From Geobacter sp. UBA5735 (GTDB lineage Bacteria; Desulfobacterota; Desulfuromonadia; Geobacterales; Geobacteraceae): DNA of 61,225 nt. Numbering within the stretch: position 1 is the first letter of the stretch; every line of letters starts with the position of its first letter. Made by a program: the position numbers and the translations under genes. The notes beneath the pieces were generated by a model that was given only the letters and a program-made list of their open reading frames with translations, had not been told where the DNA came from and ran no database searches. The stretch is taken from NCBI GenBank assembly GCA_002419385.1, contig DIFZ01000065.1, positions 1-61,225 of the forward strand, written 5' to 3'. This document shows positions 9,550 to 18,712 of this stretch, piece after piece.

Positions 9550-11970
9550 ATGTATTACCATCTGCCAAGCGTCATTTGCAGACTGTCCGGAAAGCTGCCG
9601 GGTCTCGTTTTCCTGCTGGTGACGATGCTTGTCATTTCAGCGCCTGCCCGGTCAGCCGAACAGGACCATGAACTCAAGAACGTACTGCTCCTCAACTCCT
9701 ACCACCAGGGATTCACGTGGACTGACGATGTCACCAGGGGGATAGTCTCCGCCTTGGGCCCGGTACGTGGCCGGACCCGGCTCTACATCGAGCACATGAA
9801 TACGAAATGGGCGAATGACGGGCAGTATCTGACCCAACTGCACGGGCTGATGAAGCTCAAGTAAGCCAGAACCCGTTTCGAACTCATCATTTGCTCTGAT
9901 ACTGACGCCTTCCTGTTCCTGAGGGACCATCGCGACGAACTGTTCGGCGAGGTTCCCGTCGTGTTCTGCGGGGTGAATTACTTCCGCCCGGAAGACCTGC
10001 AGGGCAAACGGCTGTTCACCGGTGTAAGCGAAGTCGCTGATTTACGGGGGACCCTGGACCTGGCGCTCAGGATTCATCCCGGCACGAGAGAGGTGCTTGT
10101 CATCAATGATGTCGGCAACCTCGGTGCCAGGATGCAGCAGGAAATGGACAAGCTGTTTCGTCACTATCGCACTGTCCGGTTCAGGTTCGAAGAGAGCAGG
10201 GACCTGGACAGGATCTGCGGGGATGTTGCCCGGCTGCCCGATAATTGCCTGATCTTCTATATGTTCTTTTACGGCAATCCCGCCTCCAAGTTCCATGAGA
10301 ACACCGAAAGCATTTCCCGGATTGCCAGGGCCGCCCGGGTGCCTGTATACAGCGCCTACGATTTCAATCTCGGGTACGGCATTGTTGGCGGGAAACTTCT
10401 CAGCGCGTTCGACCATGGGAAAACCGCGGGAGAAATGGCCTTGAGCATCCTGAACGGAAAACCGGTGGAAACCATTCCGGTCCAGTATGAGACCCCTGCC
10501 GGCTATCTGTTCGATCACCGGCAACTTGAGCGTTTCCGCATTGCGAAGAGCCTGCTGCCTGTGAACAGTGTGATCATAAACGAACCTGAGCTCTTCCACA
10601 AAGTCAGAAAGGAAGTCGTTTGGGCTGTTTTGAGCGGCATTGCGGTTCTGGGGAGCATGGTTTTCATGCTGTTGTATGTCATCCGCACGAGAAAAAAGGC
10701 CGATTCGCTCCTGCGACAGGCGTACGACGAGCTGGAAGTCAAGGTCATGGAGCGGACCCGTGAACTGACCGTGCTGAATCACCAGCTGTCATGTCTGAAC
10801 GACCAGCTTGCCGCGGTCAACGAGGAACTGGGCGATGATATCAGGATGCGGCGCGAGACGGAAGAGCAGCTCAGGACCTCGCAGAAAATACTCAACAAGA
10901 TATTCGAGGCAAACCCCGATCACCTGGTCGTCATGGACAGGAACCTGCAGGCTGTGCAGACCAACCGGCACACAAATGCGGAAATGCCGTCCGACATGCC
11001 TAGCCGGAACCCGTATTGCTTCGAAAGTCTCGGTTCGGAGAGCGGGAGTCCGTGTGAACCATGCGCTGCCAGGGATGTATTCCGTACCGGCAGACCGGTT
11101 TTTGTGGAGAAGCATGACGAACGCCTCGGCTATCTGGAAATCCGTTCCGTGCCCATATTCGACGATAAGGGGGATGTGTTTCTGGTGGCCGAGCACATTC
11201 GCAACATAACCGAACGCAAGAGAATGGAAGAGGAGATCGTGAAGGCCCAGAAACTCGAATCATTGGGGGTACTCGCCGGGGGCATAGCTCACGATTTCAA
11301 CAATATCCTCACGGCTGTCCTCGGCAACATCTCGCTGGCAAAGGTCTACCTTGACCCTGCGGAAAAGGCTCACATGAGACTGGTTGAGGCGGAAAAGGGG
11401 TGTGAGCGGGCGGCCGGCCTGACCCGGAAGCTCATTACCTTTGCCAAGGGAGGCGCGCCGGTGAGAAGCACCTCATCCATCGCCAGTGTCCTTGTCAGGG
11501 CAGCCAAAGATTTGCTGCGGGGCACCGCGGTCACCTGCGAGTTCTCGCTGCCCGACGGCCTGTGGCCGGTGGAGATCGACCGAGGCCAGGTGTACCAAGC
11601 CGCTCATGATCTGTTCAAGAATGCCGCCCAGGCCATGCCCGATGGCGGGCTGATCTCGGTTCAGGGGGAAAACATCGTGGTCGGCAGTGAAGAAACCCTC
11701 CCTCTCCGGGAGGGCAGATACCTGCGCATAGCAATCCGCGACCGGGGGGCGGGCATAGCACAGGAGAACCTGCCCAGGATCTTCGACCCCTATTTCACTA
11801 CCAGGCAGGATGGCAGCGGGCTGGGGCTGGCGACAGCCTATTCCATCATCAGCAAGCATAACGGGTGCCTGGAGGTTGAAACTGCCATCGGTGTCGGAAC
11901 GGTGTTCCATATCTATCTGCCGGCGTCAGAGCGGGAGACGGATTACGAAGCGGAAGAAGGTGATTGGTAA
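9550..11970 (+). pseudogene. Sensor histidine kinase with ABC-substrate-binding-like input, interrupted by an in-frame TAA
   Basis: A single reading frame runs from ATG 9550 to the stop at 11970 except for one TAA at 9862-9864. The codons on both sides stay in frame and continue the same protein (LMKLK, stop, ARTRFELIICSD). The full product would be about 806 residues. It has a signal peptide, a periplasmic ABC-type substrate-binding-like domain, one membrane segment near residues 356-378 and a coiled coil. A PAS domain, a HisKA H-box GGIAHDFNNIL near residue 577 and an HATPase domain (GAGI, GSGLGLATAYS) follow. No receiver domain follows. As written, the ORF yields a 104-residue secreted fragment. 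A separate GTG start at 9961 could give a kinase without its N-terminus. A sequencing error is the alternative. Confidence 0.85.
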
Positions 11971-14495
11971 ATGGTGTTTCCCGGTTTCCCCGGATGTCTG
12001 CAGAATGCAGGGAGCACCAGGAGGGAAAACAGGGCAGTGGCGGCTATCCCGAAGTTTGTGGCCCACCCTATGGATGCCAGTGCCCGGTAGTCGGCAAACG
12101 CCAGCGAGCCGAAGCCGGCTATGGTGGTCAGCGCTGACAGCAGCACGGCCCTTCCAGCCTGGACGAACTGTTCCTTCCGCTCTTTTCCCCATACCCCTTT
12201 GATCCGATGAGCAATATGGAGACCGTAATCTGACCCCATCCCGATTATGGTCACCAGCACCATGGCATTCATGAAATTCAATCCCATCCCGATTATGGAC
12301 ATGATGCCGAGCATGGTTATGACGCCGGCGACTACCGGATAAAGGGAGAAAAAGATCCCGGAAAGGGAATCGAAGTGGGAGAGGAGCAGGAAGAGGACGA
12401 TCCCTCCACCCAGGATGAAGGCGATGACAAAGCTTTTCTTCACGGACTCGGTCAGTTGCCCGCTGACAAGATCGACGCTCGTGGCCCGCGCCTGCGGATC
12501 AACGGCATGCAGATCCTCCAGGAACTGCCGCTGGTTGAATTCGGCGCCGCGGTAGTCCAGGTACAGGAGATTATGGAATGTACCTCCTGCCGGCATGAGG
12601 TGCCGATCGACGATCCCGCGAAAAGGTGACGCTTCCAGCCGTGCAATACCCTCTTCAAGCGGGATGGTGCGACCGTCGGCAAGAGCGGCGATGGCATTCG
12701 TGTACGGCTGGAACTGCGAGGCGTCGAATCCCTGAAGCTCCAGGGCGGAAGTGACTGCTGGGCCTGAAGTGCGCACGTGGGCGCTTTCCCTCAATGCCCG
12801 CAGGATTGTTTGCTGTTGCTCCTGCCCGTTCAAAACCCGGCCCAAGGAGGACGAGGATTGCAGTTCCCCCCTTTTCAGGTACCCCTCCGCCAACGCTTCG
12901 ACCTTTGCCGAGCGTTCCAGAATCCCGTGCAGCTCTTTCCCTTCCAAAGCCACCAGCATCTGCTTCGGGCTGATGCTCAGATGCCGCTCGATTTTCTCCT
13001 GGGTCTGGAATGCCTCGGAATTCCGTGGCTGGAGGTTTTTCAACTCCCCATCGAACGAGATGAAGAAAGAAGCGATCAGCAGCACTGAAATCGCCATGAA
13101 TGAAAGGCCGATTACCGGCTTCCCATGATTTCCGGCCAGTTCCCATACCCTTCCCAGGAAAAAAGTGGGCAGCGGTTTGTAGGTGGCCTGGGGGCAACGG
13201 TTTTCCATGAAAAGCAGCAGGGGAGGGAGGAAGAAATAGGTGGCATAGAGCGAGAAAATCACCCCGAATCCGACCAGGAGGCCCAGTTCCGAGAGCGCCC
13301 GCACATCCGCGAGAACCAGTGCCAGGAACGGGAGGGCGGTTGTTATCGCCGCCGTAAAGACGCCGTGCCCCGTATCCACTATGGCAAGCCTCAATGCTTC
13401 ATCAGTCGTGCTTCCTTTGACCCGCTCGAAGTAGAAACGGTCATAGATGTGGATTGAGTAATCGGTGCCGAGCCCGATAATGAGCGCAGTAAAAGCGAAG
13501 GAGATTATGTGAACCGAGGAGAGCAGGAGCGCTCCGGTCCCGAGGGCCAGAATAACTCCGGAAACCAGGATTGCCGGGATGAGCAGCGTGGGCATGAACC
13601 GTCGGTACGTCAGGTAGAAAAGCGCCAGCACCACGACGAGGGACGATACGATGCAGGCGGCGATTTCCTTTTTCATGGCCGCTTCGTCGGCAACGGCGCT
13701 CAGGTGCGCGCCGGTGCAGGTGATTTTGACCGGAGCGTCCGCGCGTGCTTCATTGATGCCGCTCATCAGCTTCCTGGCAAATGCCATGTTCGTTACCGGT
13801 TGGGCGGGTTCCGCGATGATAATGAGCAGTTTGCCGTCCCGCGACAGGAAATAGGGTGAGGACGGATCCATGTCCAGGGCCTGGGAGGCTTTCTTGAGAC
13901 GCGGAAGAATGAGATTCCTCAGGTAGAGCGGGTCTGCGGCGATCACTTCCTGAACCGTGCCCGGCATCGCCAGTTCCGCTTCGGCTGTTTCCAGGGCTCG
14001 GGCCACGGAATCAGGCTTGAGCTTTGCCGCATACTTCCCCGCATCCACGGGATGGAGAAAAAGCTGCGGACGGGTCACGGCATAGCCGATGAAATCCGCG
14101 AGCGGTGTGACTTCGGCCGGATCGTACATCCGGTACTGAACCTTTTCGAAGGCCGGGGCTCCGTCGATCCGGAGCTTTTCGAGTTTGCCGGCGAAAACCT
14201 TGGCCTCGGCGGTTATGTGTGCGCGTTCGCCTTCCAGGAGGAAAAAGACGTTCCTGGCATTCCCTGTCCATTCGAGGGAGTCCAGGAAAAGCGCGAGCGG
14301 GCCCTGCCGGGGGAACAGCTTGAAAATGTCCGATTCGAAGTGGCTCCGGCTGATGGACAGCACCGCAAGCGCCAGCAGCAGGATGGCGACGGCGAAAACC
14401 GTTTTCGGCCGGTTCAGGGTGACATGGTGTATCCACCGCAGGTGCCTGGCGATGAGGTCCTGGGTCACGCCGGTCAGTTTGTTGACGAATTGCAT
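11943..14495 (-). CDS. MMPL/RND-superfamily exporter, HpnN-like
   Basis: This is an 850-residue inner-membrane transporter with two halves, each with a large periplasmic loop followed by five or more membrane helices. The first half holds LIIGLGTDYSIHIYDRFYFERVKG and the second VTIIGMGSDYGLHIAHRIKG. These are the paired GxxxDY motifs of the hopanoid-type RND branch. Members such as HpnN move hopanoids or other lipids to the outer membrane. No hopanoid biosynthesis gene lies nearby, so the cargo is only inferred as a lipid. Its 3' end overlaps the 3' end of the kinase gene by 28 bp, tail to tail. The upstream Shine-Dalgarno is weak. Confidence 0.85.
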   Translation of the reverse strand: MQFVNKLTGVTQDLIARHLRWIHHVTLNRPKTVFAVAILLLALAVLSISRSHFESDIFKLFPRQGPLALFLDSLEWTGNARNVFFLLEGERAHITAEAKVFAGKLEKLRIDGAPAFEKVQYRMYDPAEVTPLADFIGYAVTRPQLFLHPVDAGKYAAKLKPDSVARALETAEAELAMPGTVQEVIAADPLYLRNLILPRLKKASQALDMDPSSPYFLSRDGKLLIIIAEPAQPVTNMAFARKLMSGINEARADAPVKITCTGAHLSAVADEAAMKKEIAACIVSSLVVVLALFYLTYRRFMPTLLIPAILVSGVILALGTGALLLSSVHIISFAFTALIIGLGTDYSIHIYDRFYFERVKGSTTDEALRLAIVDTGHGVFTAAITTALPFLALVLADVRALSELGLLVGFGVIFSLYATYFFLPPLLLFMENRCPQATYKPLPTFFLGRVWELAGNHGKPVIGLSFMAISVLLIASFFISFDGELKNLQPRNSEAFQTQEKIERHLSISPKQMLVALEGKELHGILERSAKVEALAEGYLKRGELQSSSSLGRVLNGQEQQQTILRALRESAHVRTSGPAVTSALELQGFDASQFQPYTNAIAALADGRTIPLEEGIARLEASPFRGIVDRHLMPAGGTFHNLLYLDYRGAEFNQRQFLEDLHAVDPQARATSVDLVSGQLTESVKKSFVIAFILGGGIVLFLLLSHFDSLSGIFFSLYPVVAGVITMLGIMSIIGMGLNFMNAMVLVTIIGMGSDYGLHIAHRIKGVWGKERKEQFVQAGRAVLLSALTTIAGFGSLAFADYRALASIGWATNFGIAATALFSLLVLPAFCRHPGKPGNTIYQSPSSAS

Positions 14496-14545
14496 TGGTC
14501 TTCTTTCTCAGCAAGGGATGTTCTCTGCATTCCGGTCCGGTCCCG

Positions 14546-16528
14546 TCAGGCGGCGTGTTCGAAGAGCGATGCCGCTGCGGCGAGCTGTTCGGGTGTGCCG
14601 AGGATCAGGACGAGATCATTCTCCCGGATCTCCCAGACCGGGTCAGGGTTGGGTATGACGTCATTGCCGCGCTTGATCATGAGGAGCGTCGCCCCCGACC
14701 TGTCGCGGAGGATCCCGTCGCGGAGACTGTGCCCCACGAGGGGGGATGCCGGCCCGACACGGAACGTGGCCAGCTCGGCGCCGGTAAGGAAGCCGGAAAT
14801 GCCGACCGCGTGGCTGTGCCGGCGGCTCATGGTGCGGAACATTTCGTAGGAGTCGCCCCGGACCTCCGAGACGCAACGTTCGATCTCGTCATGGGAGAGG
14901 AGGTATTTCCGCAGTACCCGGGACAGGATTTCGATGGATGTTTCGAATTCCTCGGGGATGACCTCGTTGACGCCCAGCTTGTAGAGCGGCTCCATTTCCA
15001 GGATGTAGCGGGTCCTGACGATGACGTGTATCCTCGGGTTCATGCGCCGCGCCTGGGCCGCTATGCGCCGGCTGGATGCCGCGTCCGAGATGGCGATGAC
15101 GATGATGCGGGCCCGGTCGATGTTGGCATGGGTCAGGATTTCGCTGCCTGAGCCATCGCCGAAGATGATGGGAACGCCCTTTTTCCGTTCGGTCTTGACC
15201 GTGAAGGGGTTGGTCTCGATGACCGCATGGTCGATTTTGAAGTGCTTCAGCACCCGGGCAAGATTCCTGCCGTTCAGACCGTAGCCCACGATGATCACGT
15301 GGTCGGAGATCGTCATCTGGTGTTCGCGGCGGGCCAGGACTCCCTTCCCCCTCGTCAGTGCGTTGGGCAGGAACCCAACGACACGGTCCGCTACGGGAGC
15401 GGCGATCTTCAGGCAGAGCGGGGTGAGCCCCATGGTAGCCACTGACGCGGCGAGAAAGATCTGGTACAGATCCGGCGTGAAAATGCCGGCTTTGAGGCCC
15501 GACTGGCAGAGGACGAAGGAAAATTCGCCGATCTGGGCCAGGGACAACCCCGTGATGAGGGCGATCCTCATGGGGATGCCGAGCGACATGGCGGCGCCGG
15601 TGGTGATCACGGTCTTGATCAGCAGTATGGTGATGACCAGCGAGGCTATCAGCAGCGGGTACTTGACCACGATGGCCGGATCGAGCAGCATGCCGACGGA
15701 GATGAAAAAGAGCGACATGAAGGCGTCCCGGAACGGCATGATGTCGCCCAGCGCCTGGTGGCTGTATTCAGACTCCGAAATGGCCAGGCCGGCGATGAAG
15801 GCTCCCAGTGCGAGGGAAAGGCCCACCTGGGCGGTGATCCAGGCGGTGCCGAAGCCGATGAACAGTATGGTGAGCAGGAAGAGTTCCCGGCTCCTGGATT
15901 TGACCACCTGGCCGAAAATCCAGGGGACCAGGAAACGGGCGGTGTAGTGGGCGACCAGCACCACCCCCGCCGCTTTCGCGATAACGAGCATGATGCCGTT
16001 CAGGCCGTCGCCGGCGCCGGCGAGGAACGGCACGAAGAGCATCAGTGGCACCACGCACAGGTCCTGGAAGATGAGGATACCCATGGCCATCTTGCCGTGG
16101 GGCGCATCCATTTCCCCCGCATCCATGAGCAGTTTCATGAGAATGGCGGTGCTGGAAAGGGCGACCAGGAAGCCGAAAAAAATCGACTGGGGCAGGGAGA
16201 AGCTGAAGGCGATGCCGGCCAGGGCGGTCACCAGGATTGTTCCGCCCACCTGCAGCCCGCCCCCCAGCAGCACCAGGTGCTTGATGCGCATCAGCTCCTT
16301 CAGGGAAAACTCTATGCCGATGGTGAACAGGAGCAGAACCACGCCGATTTCAGCCATCTGTTCGACCTGGTGGGTGTTTTTGATCAGGGCTAATGCGTGG
16401 GGGCCGGCCAGGATGCCGGCAACGAGAAACCCGATGATGGACGGGAACATGAGGCGCCGGAACAGGATGACGGTTGCCACGGCCAGCCCGAAGAGAATCT
16501 CCATGTCCTGCAATAACGCGTGATCCAT
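14546..16528 (-). CDS. Kef-type monovalent cation/proton antiporter (CPA2) with RCK domains
   Basis: This is a 660-residue inner-membrane antiporter. Residues 1 to about 385 form the Na/H-exchanger domain with roughly twelve helices (GFLVAGILAGPHALALI, LFTIGIEFSLKEL, ALGAFIAGLAISES). From about residue 410 a TrkA-N (RCK-N) Rossmann domain begins with HVIIVGYGLNGRNLARVL, and a TrkA-C domain ends the protein at about 570-655. The architecture matches KefB/KefC/YbaL relatives that exchange K+ or Na+ for protons under nucleotide or glutathione control. The partner KefF/KefG is not present nearby. It lies 50 bp upstream of the MMPL gene in the same direction, so they may be co-transcribed. Confidence 0.93.
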   Translation of the reverse strand: MDHALLQDMEILFGLAVATVILFRRLMFPSIIGFLVAGILAGPHALALIKNTHQVEQMAEIGVVLLLFTIGIEFSLKELMRIKHLVLLGGGLQVGGTILVTALAGIAFSFSLPQSIFFGFLVALSSTAILMKLLMDAGEMDAPHGKMAMGILIFQDLCVVPLMLFVPFLAGAGDGLNGIMLVIAKAAGVVLVAHYTARFLVPWIFGQVVKSRSRELFLLTILFIGFGTAWITAQVGLSLALGAFIAGLAISESEYSHQALGDIMPFRDAFMSLFFISVGMLLDPAIVVKYPLLIASLVITILLIKTVITTGAAMSLGIPMRIALITGLSLAQIGEFSFVLCQSGLKAGIFTPDLYQIFLAASVATMGLTPLCLKIAAPVADRVVGFLPNALTRGKGVLARREHQMTISDHVIIVGYGLNGRNLARVLKHFKIDHAVIETNPFTVKTERKKGVPIIFGDGSGSEILTHANIDRARIIVIAISDAASSRRIAAQARRMNPRIHVIVRTRYILEMEPLYKLGVNEVIPEEFETSIEILSRVLRKYLLSHDEIERCVSEVRGDSYEMFRTMSRRHSHAVGISGFLTGAELATFRVGPASPLVGHSLRDGILRDRSGATLLMIKRGNDVIPNPDPVWEIRENDLVLILGTPEQLAAAASLFEHAA

Positions 16529-16628
16529 AAGAACTCCATCAGCAGGGATTGATGCACCGCTCCGCCAGCCGGCATGATACGGCTGAGAATACCCGTATGT
16601 CAGATCTAGTCATATTTCAGAGCATATT

Positions 16629-17570
16629 TCAATGCAGTTTTCGCAGGTGCCGGTTGACGATCGACATGACCGGCAGCATGTCACGTGCACCGGCAACGAC
16701 GGCGTCAAGCGGGTTTGGCGGTGAAGTGACCGGTATGCCGGTCAATCGTTCCAGGTGGCGCCCCATGCCGCGCAACAGCGAGCCGCCGCCGCTCAGGCAG
16801 ATGCCGCTGTCGATGATCTGGCAGCTCACGGCCGGCGAGAGTGCCTCAAGCAGAGTTGTGACAACCCCGGTGATGCTGGCGATGACGGGTTCGATCTCCT
16901 CGTGTATCCGTTCACCGGGGATCGAAACGGTCCCGAACGGGGCGGCAGGTCCGGTGCAGCCGGTGAAAAATATCCGGAGAGCGCTTTTCTTGCCGGCAAC
17001 TCCCGTTTCACGCAGCAGACGTTCAGCTTCGGCATCGGGTATCTGCAGTTTCGTCATGGATGATACTGCCTGCAGCACATGCCGGCGCAGGTCAAAGCAA
17101 CCCACGCGGCGGGTGTGCTTTTCGATGATCTTCCCCGCCCTGATGACAGCGCATTCGGTAATCCCTTCGCCGATGTCAACGATCATCACCGCATAATGAG
17201 AAGAGACGTCCATGCCGGCGCCTATAGCCGCGGCCAATATTTCCGGGACTATGACAACCGTAGCCGCTCCGGCATTGACGACGCATTCCCTGAGCGTGTC
17301 AAGCTCTTCCCCGGTTGCGTCCGACGGTGCGCACGCTACGGCATGGGGCCGCAGCATGCCGAATTTCCTAACCCTGAGCAGGAGCGGACGCAGGAGTTCT
17401 ACTGCGGCGTCTGCGTCCGCTATGGTTCCGGAGCGCAGGACCGGGCGACCCCCGACTTTGGACGGGACCACGGTCTGGCTCAGACTCCCCGACGCGATTC
17501 GCGTCAACGCGGTCCCCAGGTCTATGGCGATGTCCGGGTCACGGTATGAGGTGTGCAGGTGGATGCCCAT
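16629..17570 (-). CDS. Divergent MreB-like actin-fold protein
   Basis: This is a 313-residue protein of the MreB/actin ATPase fold, shorter than typical MreB (about 345). I place the start at ATG 17570, which has GAAGGTG just upstream, rather than an earlier start overlapping rnk. Recognisable blocks are DIAIDLGTALTRI (phosphate 1), EILAAAIGAG, VDIGEGITECAVI (phosphate 2) and LSGGGSLLRGMGRHLERLTGIPV (adenosine). The phosphate-2 loop normally reads DIGGGTTE, so one Gly-to-Glu and one Thr-to-Ile change suggest weakened ATP handling. It follows rnk by 20 bp and no mreC or mreD is present. It is therefore a paralogue of unknown role rather than the main cell-shape MreB. Confidence 0.8.
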   Translation of the reverse strand: MGIHLHTSYRDPDIAIDLGTALTRIASGSLSQTVVPSKVGGRPVLRSGTIADADAAVELLRPLLLRVRKFGMLRPHAVACAPSDATGEELDTLRECVVNAGAATVVIVPEILAAAIGAGMDVSSHYAVMIVDIGEGITECAVIRAGKIIEKHTRRVGCFDLRRHVLQAVSSMTKLQIPDAEAERLLRETGVAGKKSALRIFFTGCTGPAAPFGTVSIPGERIHEEIEPVIASITGVVTTLLEALSPAVSCQIIDSGICLSGGGSLLRGMGRHLERLTGIPVTSPPNPLDAVVAGARDMLPVMSIVNRHLRKLH

Positions 17571-17590
17571 GTGAATCACCTTCTCTGGTG

Positions 17591-18019
17591 CTATAAATGG
17601 TAGTCGCCGGCCGCTTCGGGCTGATAGAGGATCTTGACGATCTTCATCTTTCTCACCCCGGCCGGGGCGTTCCATTTGATTGTCTGCCCGACGCGGCAAC
17701 CGATCATGGCGGTGCCAACAGGGGCAAGAATGGAAATCCTGTTCTGCTCGACATTCGCTTCCCGGGGGAAAACGAGCTTGTAGGTCTTGCTGTCACCGTT
17801 GTCCAGGTCCTGGAAAAGCACTTCGGAGTTCATGGTTATGACGTTCGGGGGGATATCCCGTGATTCCACGACTTCAGCTTTCATCAGTTCACTGGACAAT
17901 TCTTCAAGATGCTTGTTGTCCCGCGTGGGATTTTCCCCTGCTATCTCCAGTAACTCTTCCAGCCGCACCATGTCGTTGTCGGTTATGTAAATTGTTTTCG
18001 TGCCGGAGCTCTTTTTCAT
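17591..18019 (-). CDS. rnk: Rnk-family regulator of nucleoside diphosphate kinase (GreA/GreB C-terminal fold)
   Basis: This 142-residue protein has an N-terminal acidic coiled region and a C-terminal FKBP-like domain shared with GreA/GreB. The C-terminal segment (VFPREANVEQNRISILAPVGTAMIGCRVGQ) is diagnostic. Rnk proteins bind RNA polymerase and are linked to nucleotide and polyphosphate regulation. The start ATG 18019 is preferred over TTG 18025 because AAGGAT lies seven bases before it. The downstream MreB-like gene begins 20 bp after the stop, so both are probably one transcript. Confidence 0.88.
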   Translation of the reverse strand: MKKSSGTKTIYITDNDMVRLEELLEIAGENPTRDNKHLEELSSELMKAEVVESRDIPPNVITMNSEVLFQDLDNGDSKTYKLVFPREANVEQNRISILAPVGTAMIGCRVGQTIKWNAPAGVRKMKIVKILYQPEAAGDYHL

Positions 18020-18224
18020 GTGCAAGATCCTTTTTAACTATTCGAAATTTTGGAAAAATTTGGATTGACCGAAATTTCACAGCGATAGATGCACTCGGCG
18101 GGTGCACGGGTTTCCCCTGCCAGCCGAGGATACGGGAAAAAGTTTGCACCGAACAGTTGAACAGATGGTGAAACAGGAAACCACATATTCATCGATCCGG
18201 AATTCCCGGATGTGCACTGATCTG

Positions 18225-18569
18225 TTATGAAGTTTGGCGTGCAAGAGCCCCCGGCGGCGCCCTGGAAGGAATCGTCAGCTGAATCGCTGAGAAATTGCCG
18301 CCGGCTTGCAAACGGTGCAACGAGGATGTGGCAGTGACATGATCAACAAATAAGGAACCTCGCAGCAGAACGCCCTGCTTGCCCTGTTTCTTGATGATGG
18401 ACTGCGCTTTGGGTCCCTGTTTCTTGATGATGGGAGCGTGGGGTTTTGTCTCCGGAAGGGCGGACCAATAGGATGCAGCAATCCCCTGGGTGAAAAAAAG
18501 GAATATGAGCATGAGGATCGCCGGCTTGACGCGGCCGATGCTGTTTCGCAACATCCCGAATGGTTCCAT
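18225..18569 (-). CDS. Possible small secreted protein
   Basis: This is a 114-residue frame that I do not recognise. The N-terminus has basic residues then a hydrophobic run (AILMLIFLFFTQGIAA) like a signal peptide. A short repeat follows, IIKKQG twice, encoded by a duplicated DNA motif around 18380-18435. The ribosome binding site is poor and the C-terminal half looks low in structure. It could be a real exported peptide or a chance frame between rnk and the radical SAM gene. Confidence 0.35.
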   Translation of the reverse strand: MEPFGMLRNSIGRVKPAILMLIFLFFTQGIAASYWSALPETKPHAPIIKKQGPKAQSIIKKQGKQGVLLRGSLFVDHVTATSSLHRLQAGGNFSAIQLTIPSRAPPGALARQTS

Positions 18570-18712
18570 GGCCTAACCATAGCTCAATTCAGCGGAAACG
18601 GCAAGCAGGCAAAACCACCCGGCACAGGGGAACATTTCCTTGACAAGATGCGTGGAATGCGTCATTGAGTGGAAAAAGCATTCACCTGCCCCGGCAGGGT
18701 AAGCGGAAACCC

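Noticed and set aside
9862..9864. Stop codon read as a recoded amino acid in the kinase
   Set aside because: The codon is TAA. Selenocysteine uses TGA and pyrrolysine uses TAG, so recoding is not supported.
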